Shown: positions 11,785 through 24,241, counted from the first letter of the stretch. The stretch is 64,000 bases of DNA from Chenopodium formosanum (GCA_024500155.1 CM044868.1:36071665-36135664); one strand, 5' to 3'. Program-made: numbers and translations. Notes: a model not told the origin generated them from the sequence alone.

Positions 11785-11786
11785 AA

Positions 11787-11812
11787 GTGATATTGGGGAG
11801 CTTTGGTTGAGA
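11787..11812 (+). other. Degenerate primer-binding site of B1
   Basis: GTGATATTGGGGAGCTTTGG follows the LTR end directly. It resembles a decayed initiator-Met tRNA primer site (TGGTATCAGAGC), the type used by Tekay/Del elements. B2 has a similar but more altered sequence at 36402-36425. Confidence 0.5.
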
Positions 11813-12361
11813 TTTTAGATTACCACTAACCCAAAAACGTTTTTTTTTTTTTTTTTTTTTTACTATGTTTTAAACTTGGCGAAGTGCTAATTTAATTATG
11901 AAATGTTAATTTTGTTCTGATTTTTTTTTAATAGGACCGAATTTTTTTTATTATTATTTTATTTTGGTTCGAATTTTTTTTTAGGGGACACTCGATTTTT
12001 TTTAATAGGGCCGATTTATTGGCCCCCTTTATTTTCCATAACTTCTGCAGGGAGCAAGGATTGAGGTAAGAATTATGTGTTAAAAGCTTTTATTAACATG
12101 TTGGTGAGCTTGGGTTGAAACAGAAAAGGGCATATAGGCTAGAATTTAATTTCTCAACTATGTGCATAATTTTATTTACTGGTATTCAAGCATGTTGTAT
12201 GACTAGATGTTTGTTAATGAACGCATGCAATATGTGTACTATTATATGTGATATTTTAAGATTGTATGATTAAACACCAAACTTAATTTCCTGCAAAGAT
12301 TGTATTATTTATTTTATTTTCTTTAGGAAGGAATTCTTTTCTAAGACTCTTCCTCTACAGG

Positions 12362-13130
12362 ATGCCAATATTTCCTAGCAAATTTACTCAAATGGGATCA
12401 CTTGTTAAGAAACATAATGAACACCCCTATGACTTTGTAGAAAAGATCAGATACTTTTGTTCCTACATGAGCAATGTCTTATAAGACAGAGTTTATGACA
12501 CCCTTGATCGTATATCGACTATGATTGTCCATTGTCTTCCAGAGTAGCCTTCTTACATTGCTGTCAAACAGAGAATTTCTGATTTTTACCTTCCAGGAGA
12601 CATCCCAAATTACCATAAATACAAAGACTATTATGGCCAGTGGTATCCAGATTATGCTTTCTTGACTAAATATCTCGTAAGAGTGGAAAAAGCTCATTGT
12701 CATCACTTAAATCTTCCCTACCCTGACTACTACTACGATAATCTAGTAGGGAACAATCCTCCTCCTAATCAATACCCAAGAAATTCTTCTTCTTCTTCTT
12801 CTTCTTCTTCTTCTTCTTCTTCTTCTTCTTCTTCTTCTTCTTCTTCTTCTTCTTCTTCTTCGTCAGGGGGTAATCAGGCTGAAAATGGAGAACAACAAGA
12901 GGGAGATAGTTCACTTGTGGAGATTTCTTATCCTAATCCACCTCTAACTCCAATAATAATAGACATTTCATCGGATGAGGAGGAAGAAGGGGAGTTTGTA
13001 TAAGTAGAATCCGAACCTGAGTCACCTGAACCAATGGAGGAGTAAAATGATTCTGATTTCTATCTTTCAAGCTACAAACAATCCACAGACAAAAGGGACA
13101 ATGTTCGAAAGGATTACACACCTATAAATT
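12362..13130 (+). pseudogene. Extra ORF upstream of gag, B1 copy (broken)
   Basis: This is a second copy of the pre-gag ORF that is open in B2 at 37032-37721. Here it has stops at 12482-12484, 12545-12547 and 13001-13003, each at a position where B2 has a sense codon. The copy also carries a TCT repeat expansion (12783-12862) that adds about 20 serines without changing frame. The downstream part matching the end of the B2 ORF continues to about 13130. I do not recognise the family. It has a Tyr/Trp-rich globular N-terminal part (YYGQWYPDY) and an acidic, Ser/Pro-rich C-terminal part (DISSDEEEEGE). A polypyrimidine run plus CTACAG directly precedes the ATG, so the start could follow a splice acceptor. 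Confidence 0.6.
12783..12862 (+). repeat. (TCT)n microsatellite inside the extra ORF
   Basis: An almost pure TTC/TCT tract of about 80 bp, read as serine codons in the ORF frame. The B2 copy has only a short run (37454-37467). Confidence 0.95.
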
Positions 13131-13691
13131 TTATTCATTAGGAACTCTTAGTTTATTTCAGTATTTTCATTGTTTGCAGTCTAAGTAATAAGCAGTATGC
13201 CACAAGGATTCAGTGATGAACTTATGAAAGGTCATAAGTGATTAAACTCATTTATATTTCAGTATTTCATTCGTTCCTTACATCAATAAAATTCCACTTT
13301 ATTTCTTTAAATTCTCTCTGTCAATTTAATTCATCTGAATCACAATAATTAATCCCATCTCCAATTTCTTTTCATCACGTATTACTATCCCAAATCTATA
13401 AACTTTCCTCCAATTAAATTTAATTCATAGTTTCAAGCCTTGAGGGTTCATGGGAATTATTTTTATTTATTTATATGATGCTTTATTAAATGTATGGTTG
13501 GTTAGCAATCAATAATTAATTGATAAAGCTACGAATTTTGGGAATTTTACTACTTATACCCCACAATTCACTAGCTTCAAGATTATTGTAAATGTTTTAA
13601 GGGTATTAATGAATAATTGAGTGTATGTCTTGGGAGCTAACCTAAACCATATTTAATTTAGGGTCTTATTCTTTAATTCAGGAGAAGAAAG

Positions 13692-14855
13692 ATGACAGGA
13701 GGAAGCAGCACTAACACCGAAGGAAACAAACTTAGTGAAGTAGTAAGGCAATTGGCAGCAGTTGCCTAACAGTTGGCAAGAAACTCAAAAGGTAATGGGG
13801 ATGCCCAAGGGGAACTTTTCAAGAAGGTGGCTCAAAGTAAGCCACCAACATATCAAAGGGGGCCTAATCCAACCATATTTGAAAATTGGTTGAGGGAGTT
13901 TGAGAAGTTGTTTGGAGCTGTGGGATGCCATGAAAATTCAAAAGTAAGTTGTGCTACCTACTATCTAAGGGGTGAAGCTGACCTTTGGTGGCAACAAAAT
14001 GAAAGTACAATTAGAGCACTACCTGGATTCAGTTGGGCTAAGTTCAAAGAAAAGGTGAGAGACAAGTTTTACCGTAGCTTTTTGCAGAAGCAGAAAGGTG
14101 AGGAGTTCCAAAACCTTAAGATGGAAAACATGTAAGTTACTGAATACTATACCAAGTTTATTGAGTTGTCCTGTTTTGCTAAAGGGTTTGTTGCCACAGA
14201 AAAGGCAAAGGCTAGAAAGTTTGAGAGTGGCTTGACTACTGATTTGCAGTTAAAGTTGTGCGGGCAAGTGTTTGAGACCTTGGATGAAGTATATGGAAGG
14301 GACGCACACCTTTACACATTGGAGGAGAAGGAAAAGAAGGAGTTAGCTGAGATAGAAGGAAGAGAGAAGAGGAAGGAGGTGGGGCAAGTTTCTGTTAACC
14401 AACAGGGAAATTAAAACGGTTTTAAGAAGCAGAAGTACCACCATAATAATAATAACTTCCACAATAATAACAACTTCCAAGGAAATAATCGTCTGGGAGG
14501 ACGTAATAAAAATGGAGGGGCTAGAAAACATAACCAAGGGAATAACAAGAATGGGAGGACTTATTATTGTAAGCGGTGTAGAAATAATCACCCTTGAAAG
14601 GATTGCGAAGGCAATTTGGTTCCTTGTCACGCTAGTAATAAACTTGGGATAGGGAATATCAGTGTTTCTCCAAGAATACTAATGGGAACAGGCAGAACAA
14701 CAATAATTCAGGAGGAAACCAGAGGAATTTCCAGGGAAACAACAACAACTTTACCGGGAATAAGGGAGTGCAACAAAATGGTGTGAAGAGAAATAATAAT
14801 AACAGTGGGAATAATCAACAGAAAGGTGGAATTCCAGGAAAACTAAATGTTTTTA
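13692..14855 (+). pseudogene. Tekay-like gag, B1 copy (broken and truncated)
   Basis: The reading begins MTGGSS at 13692, meets a TAA at 13767-13769, then runs open through the retrotransposon gag core (ENWLREFEKLFGAVG, CATYYLRGEADLWW) until TAA at 14133-14135. The frame continues with further stops through a basic Asn/Gly-rich linker to the remains of a double zinc-knuckle region (CKRCRNNHP, about 14568-14640). The copy ends at 14860, where the minus-strand Tat LTR was inserted. The matching B2 sequence continues into protease, but no B1 continuation exists in the window. Gag forms the virus-like particle in these elements; this copy cannot make it. Confidence 0.88.
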
Positions 14856-14860
14856 GTAGG

Positions 14861-16697
14861 TGTAGGGAATATTTCAAGCGTTACCCCAAACTTGAACCCC
14901 ACTGTGATCATACACTAAAGTACGGTGGCGTCCAAAGGGAAAGAAGATAGAGCAAAAGAGTCGCCAACAAGTTTTAGGAACTTGTAAACCGTTCACAAGT
15001 TGAAGGTTACACCCCTTAACGATCCAAGAGATCGTCAAATCCAATAGGTCTTGAACCATGACTGGTAGTTCAGGGATGAAGATACAAATCCAACCTAAAA
15101 GAGATTGAACCTGCCCTAATAATAGGCCTCTACTTTATTCCAATCGTATTCATGTGCGCTTTCTGACTAACATGCAATCGGTTGAATATTAATGCACAAA
15201 TAAATCTATTATTGGCGATCACTTGAATTATAATGAAATTAACCCTAAACAAGATTATTAATTATCTTATTAAGCGTGATTACAAGTACCAATTCCCTTT
15301 AAACATGCATAAAAGGTGTGACCAAGCAATAACAATAACTATCAATCAACATAATAATAAGTACAATAATAATAATCATAATAATAATCATTATCATAAT
15401 TATCATAGTTAAAATAATCATGTTAAAGCATAATAATAGCAAGATCCTAGGCATGATACTAACAAGATTAATAACAAAACCTAGCATGTCACTAACACAT
15501 CAAAATCAAAGCTTTAACCCTAACATGATACTAACATGAATATTAGGAAGAAAATAGGAAGCATCGCAGGAATCATAATTGACATTATAACCTTTTTCCT
15601 AAACATAATACTAGGAATCATTGTTGTCATTCAAAACATCAAGCATCCTAACATGATACTAGGAATCATAATAACAACCTAGACATGATTTCTATATCAT
15701 AATATCAATAAAATCAATTAATCACTTACTTGGATGCCTCATATCTCTTTCTAATAACAAAATACACGCGTTTGTAAGTTTAAGGAAAATAATAAAACAA
15801 ACAACTAAATTAAATAATTGAAAGAGAGATTTGGGACCAAACCCTCAAAAATATCAAACCTTTCACGTCTAGGGCGAAGGCAACTTCGAATAATGCTAGG
15901 TGTATCTAGGTCTTGTGAATGCGAAATTTTGTAAAAAGAAGGTAGGTTTAGAAAAGAGAGATAATAAATTTTAAGCTTAGAGAGAATAAGAATTGATGAT
16001 TGTAGATGATTCAAAACGGAGTTTTTAGGAGGCTATTTATAGAGAAAATCAACCAAAAAAGATAGAAAATCGAACCAGAGTTCTGACGCGATAAAACAAA
16101 GTTAGCGCCTTAGCGCCAGGCGCTAACCAAATTTTTGACGCGTTTTCTAAAATCAGATAGAAATTAACCGTACGGGAAGATAAAATCGTATTTTCCTCAA
16201 AAACACTCTTTTATTCTGATTAAAACTCTAAAAAGTCAACAAAAGTCAATATATCAATGCTAATTGAATTAGGAATGAAAAGAACCTTCTAGAAGAATCT
16301 AGAAGACTAAAACCATTCCTAATTGCATTAGGAATGATAAATCTATATTAGGCCCTCCCCTAGATCATTGAGCCGCATATAAGGTTCAATCCGGGCCCAG
16401 TTTAGTAATTTGGCCGTAACTTCCTCATTTTTCATCGGAATTGGGCTTATAATATATCGTCGGAAAGATCTTTTTAAGCCCCATACAACTACACTATAAT
16501 GGACCCATATCATGGACCAATTAAACTGGATTGGCTGTTTTCTTTAAATAGGTTTTCAAAAACAGAGAGAAGAGAAAAGTAATTAAAACTATCCGCAACA
16601 CTAGACATTCCACACTTTCACTTCATTCGATTATGATTTGACATGAAAGGTACTCATCATCGGGTCTGGTTTTGGGGAGACACTAATGGGTGTCTAT
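14861..16697 (-). repeat. Tat-lineage element C1, 3' LTR (minus strand)
   Basis: Its right-hand (5') end on the minus strand reads AATAGACACC, next to a polypurine tract. Its other end reads ATTCCCTACA at 14861. A TATA box (CTATAAATAG, minus strand) lies near 16031-16040, preceded by a GCGC-rich patch (16075-16140). It is closely related to the + strand LTR at 24242-26111 and the partial LTR at 63226-64000. The left flank is GTAGG (14856-14860); the matching duplication was not found at any right end here. Confidence 0.88.
14959..14986 (-). promoter_or_regulatory. U5 stem-loop followed by PBS-like core (C1 LTR)
   Basis: On the minus strand, ACAAGTTCCTAAAACTTGT forms a 7-bp stem with a short loop and is followed at once by TGGCGACTC, which matches the first nine bases of the family's primer-binding site. 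The same arrangement is seen in the other Tat LTR copies here. Confidence 0.7.
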
Positions 16698-16698
16698 T

Positions 16699-16713
16699 GA
16701 AGCCCCCACTTTG
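16699..16713 (-). other. Polypurine tract of C1
   Basis: Minus strand CAAAGTGGGGGCTTC directly precedes the LTR start. It fixes 14861-16697 as the 3' LTR of a minus-strand element. Confidence 0.75.
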
Positions 16714-17093
16714 ACTCAGTTTGGAGAAACACAAGTTTCGAAAACAAAAGTCAAAGTAGCGATAGGGACGGAGAATGATTCAGAATGTTCTGTGATCCAA
16801 AATCATTCTTGTAACGCCGATACCTGCAAACTAGCGTTAGCTCAAACAGATAAAAGAGTTAAGAAACGCGTATCTTACACCGTCGAGCACACGTCTCTAG
16901 AGGTAACCAATTTGTTGTGACAATCTTCTACAAGCTAGAGAATACCGCCTGAGAACTGCTACGCCTGTAACTGCCTCCAATTTCCGCTGTGATAGTCTTC
17001 GAAAAGATCACTTCTTGTTGATCCTTAATGCTTCTATGCCGGTACGTCGCGCTTTGTTGCTTGTGAACCAATATGTAGGTGCTTTTGCTGTGA

Positions 17094-17890
17094 TGACAAT
17101 CCTCTTTTCATTGGGAATAGGTACCAACACAACTCTTCTATGATGTATACCAATCCAATTTAGGGAAAGTTGTCAATGCTTCGTAACAATCCATCCTTGG
17201 AAATGTTGCCACGATGAAGCGACAATCCGTATCTCGGAATATTTGCCAAAATCCAATTTTTGGGAAAAGTTGCCAATGCTTCGTAACAATCTGCCATAAG
17301 AATTTGCTACGATCGACAATCCACAACTTGGAATATAACTCTTGAAAGCAATCCACCTTGGAAATTTGTTAACGCTATGCGACAATCCTTTTAGGAAAAT
17401 ATTGCCACAATTGACAATCCGCGTCTTGGAACATTTGCAAAAAAGAGTCGACCGACAATCAACTTCGGGAAAATTTGCCACTTATTGAAATGAATGACAA
17501 TCCACGTTGAGGAACCTTTGCCGAAATTTATGATGAATAGAGACTTACAACAATCCTTTGGGAAATTTTGCCATAGGGAACTAGGTGTATGACAATCCAA
17601 TCTCGGAAAACTTGCCAGCGATGACAATCCAAACTTGGAAAAAATTGCCAAACAGAGAAGGAGCACGACAATCCACGCTTGGAAACTTTGCTAGAGATGA
17701 CAATCCAATCTTGGAAAAATTATCCTTGAAGAAGATGCGCGACAATCCATATTTGGAAATATTGTCAGTTGGGGATGACAATCCAATTTTGGAAAAATTG
17801 TCGTTCAAGAAGAATGCGCAACAATCAATATTTGAAAATATTGTCGTTTAAGAAGAATGCGCTACAATCCGTATTTAGAAATATTGTCGT
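17094..17890 (-). repeat. Array of about 20 hairpin-forming repeats
   Basis: The core reads GACAATCC-N(4-6)-TTGGAAA-N-ATTGYC, about 26 bp. Copies start near 17094, 17183, 17220, 17314, 17381, 17414, 17453, 17496, 17549, 17591, 17623, 17667, 17698, 17741, 17777, 17820 and 17862, with weaker ones between. GACAAT at one side can pair with ATTGTC at the other, and CC with GG inside. The spacers between cores vary from about 5 to 30 bp and are not conserved. It lies in the 3' untranslated part of C1. Tandem repeats in this region are known from Tat elements. Confidence 0.9.
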
Positions 17891-19261
17891 TTAAGTGCTT
17901 GCCTTTTAAATCAATACGTTGGTGCTTGTAATGAGCCAATGTTTAAGGCGCTTAAGCTAAGTGAGACGATTTTTTGTCAGGTCAATCACTTACTACAATT
18001 GTAATCGAGCCGACTACTAATCATGTCAAATTGCTTATAGGGGCTAACTGGCGTACCAAGGAACCCAAAATTGCTGTATGAGGTCGAAATAACCATTCTG
18101 AGAGGCTTCGAGCTCTGTCGCTTCTGAAATATCTCTGGCGTCAAGAATAGGCTCTGTCGCCAGACGTTGAGATCTAGCGGCAGGTGCTGAAATCTGTTGC
18201 TAAACGCTAAATGTTGTTGTCTAGCGCTAAATCGGGTCTTCCCTATTCTTCCCTTGCTGCCGCTGTTGCTCGGTTTCCCTTTGAACTTTGAACTTGGTCG
18301 TTTCCTTTTAACCAAATTCGCTCAAATCTTTTGTAAATTAAAGCTCTTCATCTCTAATTTACTGATCCATGTAATTTTGCTCAAACTCCTCTCATCTTGG
18401 AAGAATCTCCTGTATCATATTCGCGGTTTTTTTCAAAAAAAAAATCTGGGAATGTCCTCGCTTGCTGGGATGCACCTGCATTTATATATTTGACCATAGG
18501 ACTTAGCTTATCTTTCTTTAGGGTTGACCTAAGACTTAGTGTTGCTTGACTCATTGACTTTACACGACCCAAGGTATAAACTTGACTCGCTATGATTGAC
18601 TCGAGGTTGACTCGACTAGAAGTGTAATGACACGTGTGACTCATGACCCGTGTGTGCATTATATTGTGATCGTGCGACTCGAAAATGAAAAATAGAAAAA
18701 AATTTCCGTCATTTTTATGGAGGGTACCGACTTTCTCCCGAAAAAGAAAGACGCAAAAAAGACAGAAGCGAAGTTTTTGAAGGTGCATGTTGAATGAGCT
18801 TAATCAAATGTTGTTTGATACTATCTCTCAAGGTGCAAGGATTAATCCATCCTAGGATATCTCAATGGTTGACTCAATGATGAAAGTATTTGGATAACTT
18901 AGGCACGGAGGCTAAGCACTTCATACTTTGTGATGCAATGATGAGTGATGAGTGATATGACAAGGCATGCTACAGCGTTGTGTTAAGATTTCATGACAAA
19001 GGTTCCTAAGGGAAAGTATATTTGGGCATGTATCTCTGCAGTGTGTGATAGTGATTCTAAAGTTAGGCCGCAAGGGCTAAGTGCATGGGAAAATATTATT
19101 TCAAGAAGAGTCAAATGATGGTAACTCTTTAGGCCAGGTCAGCTAATAATGTAAGGATCAAGCCCCCAAGTCTAGCTCTATGTAGATAGGGATGAGCATT
19201 GGAGATCCCTTGATATGATCATGATATGTGAATGTGAATGTGAAGATGAATGCATTTTTAT

Positions 19262-19330
19262 TACGGCCGCACCTCGATATGAGGTTGCCTACGTATCCGT
19301 TAGGAATTAGGCCGAACGTAGCTCTAGAAG
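19262..19330 (-). promoter_or_regulatory. Conserved Tat 3' block with ACCTC/GAGGT hairpin (C1 copy)
   Basis: About 60 bp around GGATACGTAGGCAACCTC (minus strand) is nearly the same in element D (32384-32441), while adjoining sequence is much more diverged. In both copies ACCTC-N5-GAGGT can form a hairpin. The function is unknown. Confidence 0.7.
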
Positions 19331-19969
19331 AACCTCACACAAGTGTGTATACCTCAAAAAGGTCTTTTGAAGGGTTTTAACGTGGTTAGGCTAAAGGTTG
19401 AAGAAGAAGGATAAAGGCTCAAGACCTTAGATAAGCCCCCAAGGTGTGCAACCTTGCATTTGAATCCTTGTATTTTTATGCTTGAGGTTTTCTACTCTTT
19501 TTTAGCTCTTTCTTTTGTTTTAGCATTTATTTTATTTTTTTAAGTGTGGGCAATCCCGATCATGCGGTCTATCACTCACTTGGCATTCATATTTCTCAGG
19601 CACGGTACCGAGCACTCGATAACCGACGCAATCTGAGACGTGTTCATATCAAAAACATTTTCATATCAAAGACATTGGAACACTTGCCCTTTTATACACT
19701 TTAATGTATTTATTTATTTATTTATTTATTTTTGCATATTTTTATTCATTTTTTTGAAATTGCTCAAGCTTTTTAAAATTGCATAAGTTGCACATTGTCC
19801 CATCCCAAGGTTAGGTAGATGTGGGTTGAAGAAAGACAGGTCTATTGTTAGACGAGGCTCAAAGTGGTTTATCAAGAAAGGATTGCATATTTGAAGGGTA
19901 AAAGGTGATATGATGTGGCTAAAAGGGGTGCCTCAAATCATTGGTATACCTTGTGCTTAGTTTGACAAT

Positions 19970-19970
<1 letters not shown>

Positions 19971-20022
<52 letters not shown>
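19971..20022 (+). repeat. Poly(T) tract, 52 bp
   Basis: A pure T run on the + strand, an A run in the sense of C1. It may be a remnant poly(A) tail or slippage. Nothing on either side resembles a LINE or SINE. Confidence 0.9.
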
Positions 20023-20025
<3 letters not shown>

Positions 20026-20237
20026 GCAATGTAATGAAATGATCATATGTAAGAAAATAAATGTTTCATTTTATTAAAAGGAAAAAAGAAAGAATCTACA
20101 AAATTAATCTAAGGGGAATAAAAACGTGTCTATACTAGACTTATTGGGGAAAGGGTAAATAAAAAAGAAATAGAAAAAGAGGTCACGAAATCTTATCGTT
20201 GAAGCTCGCCTCTTGTCTTATGTCGTTTGCTTCATCA

Positions 20238-21488
20238 TCACCCAGTCTTCTCGTTAGCTAGAGGCAATGGGATCTTATTTGCTTTTATGAGATCTTGAAT
20301 GAGATTTTGAAACCTATAGCATTCATCAGTAGTATGACCGCTTCCTCGATGGTACTTGCAATAAGAGTTGGGATTCCATCTCGAAGATTGATTTTCTGGC
20401 GTTGGATCCTCGGTAGGGCCAATAGGTTCGATTAACCCTCGATCATAGAGATGATCGAAAGCAGCATCGTAGGTCATTCCAATGGGTGTGAACTCTCTCC
20501 TGGGTTTCCTTTTAGATCCTTGATTGTCCATGGCTAAGACACCATTATGGTCAAAGGTACTAACATTATTACTAGAGTGAGTGTTTTCAAAAGAAGAAGG
20601 ATTGTCGTTCTTCTTTCCTTTCCAGCCACCGTGGTTACTGTTGTTAGTAGCTTTTTGTTTTGCGAGGTCATCTTCGATTTCGATTCCAATGTCATAAACG
20701 GCTTTGAAAGTATTAAAATTATGTTGATATTTTAAATGCTTCGAATACTTCTCTTGGAGATTCTTGATAAACATCCTCACAAATTCTTTTTCGGAGGGCA
20801 CCTCAATCATCTTAGCGGAAGTTTCCCTCCACTTATTAAAGAAATAAGTAAAGCCTTCATTCTCTTTTTGTCTTAGCATCTCAAGTTGTCTATAATCGGT
20901 TTCGACTTGAATGTTACTCTTGTATCTATCAATGAAAGTGTTTGCTATCGATTCCCAGGTAGAGGTTTTCTCTTTGTCAAGAGAAAAGAACCATTGTTGA
21001 CAAACAATTTCAAGTAATAAAGAAAACAAGGAATGAAAGACTTTCTTATCAATCCTTTTAATGTTCATTATAGTTTCAAAGGCTCTTAAATGAAGATAAG
21101 GATTATCTGTTGCTTTGAATTTTGGGATGTCGCTGGCATTGAACTTAGGCGGAAGAAGTTCCTTGTCCAGCAAGACCCCTTGTTAAATAATGCCCTGAAA
21201 TTTATAGTCACTAGATAGCTTGCTCAAACTTTCTTGCAGAAGGTTCATTTGTTGTTGCTTCACAGGGTCATCAATTTTGAGGGTTAAAGCCTTCAATGCT
21301 TCATTAACGGTAATCAATTGATTCCGTAGTTCGTTGACTTCTTCTTGAGTTGCCATTATCTTCTTAGCTTTCCTCTTTTGACGAATCGGTTTATCAAAAA
21401 GAAAGACCTGAACAAAGGTGTTGTCCTTGATTAATCGCCCTTCTCTCCTTGACCAAATACTGTGGGAAGGGAAATTAGGGATATTCAT
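20238..21488 (-). pseudogene. Tat-lineage gag (one in-frame stop)
   Basis: This is one reading frame of about 417 codons with a single TAA at 21183-21185. The first 101 residues carry a heptad-like segment (EEVNELRNQLITVNEALKAL) that may be a coiled coil. After the stop the retrotransposon gag core is seen (WESIANTFIDRYKSN, FTYFFNKWRETSAKM), then a basic linker and a histidine/cysteine-containing tail near the C-terminus (CKYHRGSGHTTDEC, a C-x3-H-x4-H-x4-C zinc-knuckle variant). It ends at 20238 and no protease or polymerase follows. Gag alone could be packaged into particles made by an autonomous relative; this is known for gag-only elements and is inferred here. A start at 21353 (MATQEEVN) is an alternative to the ATG at 21488. 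Confidence 0.85.
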
Positions 21489-21499
21489 TGTTAATTATT

Positions 21500-24241
21500 T
21501 CACTCAAACTCTATTCAACATGCAATGGCTATAAAAAGGTAGAAAAATGAGGGTGGTGATATGGAGAAAGCATGTAGATGGAGAGATGTGGAAAATTAGG
21601 AATAGAATGTACCCCCAACTCAAATGACGTAAAAAAACCAACTCATGCATGAACCTAAGACATGGTCATGGTGATATATACTCAAAGTGTGTGCTAAGAG
21701 TAATGAGTGTAGGTGACATGTTTTGACTGTTGTGTAAGACCATGGGACTTAGTGCCTAGACTCAATTAATGACTTAACGAGATATAATTAACAGTAAATA
21801 TTAACCGAATTAATTAGCAGACTGTTTAATTAGACACAAGGTGATGACTCGAGCAATAAACCGAACTGTCGTCAAAACAACAGGACTGGCGCCTCTCTTT
21901 GCAGTGTAGCGCCAGACGACAGGATTGTCGCTAGGCGCTACACTCCACAGAGTGGCGCTACAGTTCAAATTTTGGCGTCATTGCTGGAGTGTCGATCTGA
22001 AACTGTATACAGTATTATTACTCAACAGAGGTATGCCTAAAGTCGTACAAAGTCAACTCTGATTATAAATTAGACTTTATTTACTTAAATTAATTAATTG
22101 ATTGATTAATTAGGAAAAGTTCTTGTAGTCATGAATTAATTTATTTAATCTTAGCACAAATCAAGCAAACGGTTAGGAGAAAACAAACAAATGTGGAATT
22201 GTATATGCATAAATAACTAGATTGGTTGAAAAGGTTATAATTAAATTCACTGAGTTGATTTTAATAAAAATCTATTCACCAATCGGAATGCTCAAGTCTC
22301 TTCGTGATTATTCTAGTAAAATCTCATATAAATATGGCAAAATAGATACCAAAATCGTCTTCCTAAAATAGGATTTTTTTAAAGTGGTTATGAAAATAGT
22401 CTATGGGTTTTGAAAATCTAAATACTGCTAGATAGGAAAGCAAGCTTGAGAAATCCATTATGGGATTGAAGGTAGCATTGCATAAAGGAATTGGAACTTG
22501 TTTTCTCATTGGATTATGAAAAAAATAGAAATTCTTATGAACAACGAGTTTAGTGGGAGCAAGAGTCAATCTTGTAAGGTCCAACAAGTAGTATACGAAC
22601 TCTGTTGTAAATTAGCTATCAAATGTTAAATGCTTAGATTTGAAAGTATTTTCGACAATGGAGAAAGCAAAAGACGATACTTAGTAAATATTGGGAATTA
22701 AGATATGTTGTATAGACTTAATAAAATGTTTGAACGACTAAAGGAATTTACCGTGTTAAACATGAATTGAAAGACTTAAAAGGCTTTCAACTCATATTTA
22801 TAAAACTAAGTAACTGTTTGAACTAAGTATAAGCTAGGCTAAATACTAAGTCAAACAATTAAGACTCTAGTAAAGACTTTAAGCCATATCACATAGCAAA
22901 CAGTTTAGAAAGACTCGGTGAAACTGAATAAGATAAAAGGTCACATAAATGGAATAAAATTGAGAATAATTCTGCAATTGAAACCATTGTGTATGTTATA
23001 GAATCGTCACACAATTTACACGTTTAGAGCATGAGAAGAATAAAGTACCAATCAAAATAAATCTAAGTCATGGACTTTTAGATTATGATCAAGAACATCC
23101 AAAGTACTTGGATAAGTAAAAGGGATGGGTTCTTGACGCATGGAAACAAATGCAATTTGAGAATTGATGTTGCAAGCACAAACCTTAACAAGGATCATAT
23201 CCTTAACAAGGAAGCCGTTTATAAGCATGGGTTAACAATGAGTCGTGGCTTGAGAATGGTAACATGGACGTACATCCATGTGTAATGTGCGAGAATTTAA
23301 GGTAAATTTCCATGATCACAAGTGATTAGGGTATTCCCAATCATTGTGAGTCGTTTGGTGTGAAACCGAAGCAAAGAATCATCAGAAATTCTATTAAAAA
23401 ATGTATGTTGAGAAAATGGTTGTCTTAAAGGCAATAATCAGTAAGATGTTAAATGGAAAGTTAGTTGTTGATCGTTGATGATTGTAGGTTATCAAGTTGA
23501 AGATCTCATATCATGAAGATGAGTAGGAGTCATCACTTGGATGATAAATCCTAAATCGCATATAGTCCATGACACTCTCAAATTTTTTCATCTTATTATG
23601 GATTTGATCAATAATGAAGATGCTAAGATTTGCAAAGTAATTATAACTAAACCTATGCAATAAGTGAACGACAACATTCACAATTGCACGAAAGAAATCA
23701 AGCATATTAAATATGGGTGTGATTTCTATAATTGTTTTATAAAGAGTATTACTCTTAAAACATTTGGAAAAACCATTTATCATAAAATGAACCATTCAGG
23801 TTTGGGAGTAATTTAATTTCATGCAATTTTATCACTTCGTTTCTATTTAATTGTGGTTTAGAATTAAATTATGAGTCCATTCTATTTTGAGAATATTCAA
23901 AATAGGGTATCAAGACGAGTCTTGCTTAAAGAAATACCTTTAAATGAACATTGAATATTATAATCGAAAATTATCGCATATCGAGGTCATTAAAATGGTG
24001 GACGATTAATTATCACTTGAAACTAGTGTGTAGTTTGATTTATAGCACCGTTTTTTGTGCTAGAAGGACATGATTTTCATAAATCATTTGCACAGGTATT
24101 GGTTTAAAAACATACTTGATCAACCTATGAGAATACTTTAAGATATTTAAAAATCGTATTAAGTATACTTCTTAGTATGACTATCGGAACCTTTTTCCTT
24201 GACCATGAGCAACGTGAGTTCTCTTGTTTGTGTAATAGTCC
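21500..24241. other. C1 leader and unassigned AT-rich DNA
   Basis: Up to about 21780 the minus strand shows patchy similarity to the D leader near 29640-29850, so it is probably the C1 5' leader. From 21780 to 24241 I see only AT-rich sequence, a GCGCC-rich patch (21880-21970) like those in Tat LTRs, and no ORF with family resemblance. A 5' LTR and primer site for C1 would be expected but are not recognised. Confidence 0.5.

Larger units (their letters stand above)
14861..21780 (-). mobile_element. Tat-lineage gag-only LTR element C1
   Basis: From right to left the minus strand shows a leader (about 21780-21489), gag (21488-20238), then 3.5 kb without any recognisable protease, RT, RNase H or integrase, a polypurine tract and an LTR. 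The lineage call rests on its LTR, which matches C2; the C2 LTR is followed by a TGGCGACTCC primer site as in Ogre/Tat elements. The organisation matches the non-autonomous gag-only class described in plants (TR-GAG type). The 5' LTR could not be located. Confidence 0.78.

Noticed and set aside
17094..17890. CRISPR-like array
   Set aside because: Repeats are degenerate, spacers vary from a few to 30 bp, and the setting is a plant retrotransposon.
19971..20022. Poly(A) tail of a minus-strand LINE or SINE
   Set aside because: No recognisable element body or duplication beside it. It may be simple slippage within C1.
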